The translations under genes were made by a program, and so were the position numbers. The notes under the pieces are model-generated. The model did no database searches, was not told where the DNA came from, and worked only from the letters and a program-made list of their open reading frames with translations. From an uncultured Clostridia bacterium (GTDB lineage: Bacteria; Bacillota; Clostridia; UBA1381), in NCBI GenBank assembly GCA_944393255.1, contig CALXZP010000067.1, forward strand, positions 1-44,394: DNA of 44,394 nucleotides. The letters run 5' to 3'. The first letter of the stretch is position 1; every line of letters starts with the position of its first letter. Shown piece by piece: positions 43,560-44,394 of the stretch.

Positions 43560-44394
43560 GATCAAGCTGAATGATAATATTGAAATGCCGCTTCTGGGAT
43601 TCGGGGTTTTTCAGATCACCGACAATGCGGAATGTGAGGAGAGCGTGTTAAACGCTCTCCGAACAGGCTATCGCATGATAGACACGGCGGCTTGCTATGG
43701 CAATGAAAGAGCCGTAGGCGCGGCGGTAAAGAAAAGCGGGATCGCAAGAGAGGATATTTTCCTTGTGTCAAAAGTATGGATACAGGACGCGGGCTATGAA
43801 AACACTATGCGGTCTTTTAAAAAGACGCTTGAAAATTTACAGACAAAATATCTTGACCTGTATCTTATACATATGCCTTACGGTGATTATCACGGGAGCT
43901 GGAAAGCTATGGAGGAGCTATACAGGAACGGCAAGGTCAGGGCGATAGGCGTGTGTAACTTTTTAGAGGACAGACTGGCAGATCTGATACTGAGCAACGA
44001 AACAGCCCCTATGGTGAACCAGATCGAGCTGCATCCGTTCTGCCAGCGCAAAAGCCTGCGTATGCTGATGAAAAAATATAATGTCGCGGCAATGGCATGG
44101 GCGCCGTTTGCGGAAGGGCGGAACAATATATTCAAAAATGAAGTTCTTTCGGAGATAGGGTCAAAATACGGTAGAACTCCGGCGCAGGTGATCCTGCGGT
44201 GGTTAAGACAGGAAAATATTATCGCCATACCTAAATCGGTGCATGCCGAGCGTATAAGGGAAAATTACGATGCAGATGATTTTTCTCTTTCAGCGGAAGA
44301 TATGCAGAGGATAGATGAAATGGATACCGGAAAGCATTTGATCCTGGATATACACAGCTTAGATGAAACGTACAGGCTGCATAATATAAAATTT
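43553..44394 (+). CDS. Aldo/keto reductase (3' end cut by window)
   Basis: The frame runs from ATG 43553 to the window end without a stop (280 residues seen, close to full length for this roughly 280-290 aa type). It is an NADPH-dependent carbonyl reductase of the AKR5 or diketogulonate-reductase kind. The catalytic tetrad is intact: Asp44, Tyr49 (DTAACYGNE), Lys74 (FLVSKVW) and His107 (LYLIHMPY). QIELHPF and AIPKSVHAERIREN form the cofactor site. The substrate is unknown. It belongs to the hydrolase operon opposite the LysR gene, suggesting metabolism of an imported carbonyl or ester compound. Confidence 0.9.

Overview
The window reads as a chromosomal core segment from an anaerobic Firmicute of class Clostridia. 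Signs of this are the electron-bifurcating NfnAB-type pair, the NAD-linked PyrK/PyrD(B) dihydroorotate dehydrogenase, a GTP-type PEP carboxykinase, a long-form HPF, a WalR/WalK two-component system, a YlmC/YmxH sporulation-associated protein, S-layer homology domains, and sigma-A promoters that often carry an extended -10 (TGn). Base composition is balanced, with heavy use of ATA for Ile and AGG/AGA for Arg. I see no tRNA, rRNA, CRISPR array, insertion sequence or prophage. The family or genus cannot be fixed from the sequence alone.

Layout, left to right. 1-1745: C-terminal part of a large TPR protein, cut by the window start. 1850-2395 (-): hpf. 2708-3733: ilvE behind a structured leader. 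3811-4707: RluA-type pseudouridine synthase. 4775-7046: nfnAB. 7171-8387: a PAP2 phosphatase overlapping an integral membrane protein. 8496-10113: ylmC, nrdR and a PHP-domain phosphoesterase. 10174-12322: mnmE and an RsuA-type pseudouridine synthase. 12528-18955: the complete F1Fo ATP synthase operon atpBEFHAGDC. 19048-21579 (-): walR-walK. 21868-27346: the pyrimidine operon pyrR-B-C-F-K-D, without pyrE or carAB. 27691-30715: dnaG-rpoD. 30802-33359: prmA, a flavodiiron-like protein that has lost its iron ligands, and a GNAT acetyltransferase. 33675-36051: an ECF sigma factor, a membrane anti-sigma candidate, a small secreted protein and an SLH-domain protein. 36421-38202: pckG. 38426-39229: zinc-ribbon membrane protein. 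39216-39497 (-): small tail-anchored protein. 39720-40847: G5/3D cell-wall protein. 40993-41868 (-): LysR regulator, divergent from 42033-43262, a secreted hydrolase. 43335-end: a 74-aa protein coupled to an aldo/keto reductase that runs off the window.

Most of the window is housekeeping: nucleotide synthesis, energy coupling, replication and transcription initiation, and RNA modification. The parts most worth a second look are these. (1) A phased array of TGTAAC/T half-sites, including an exact WalR box, overlaps the consensus promoter of the G5/3D wall protein, and walRK lies in the same window. (2) A flavodiiron homologue lacks every predicted iron ligand but keeps its flavodoxin domain. 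(3) A compact ECF sigma/anti-sigma/secreted protein/SLH operon has an ECF-like promoter. (4) 19-bp tandem repeats span the end of atpG. (5) A perfectly folding hairpin follows atpE.
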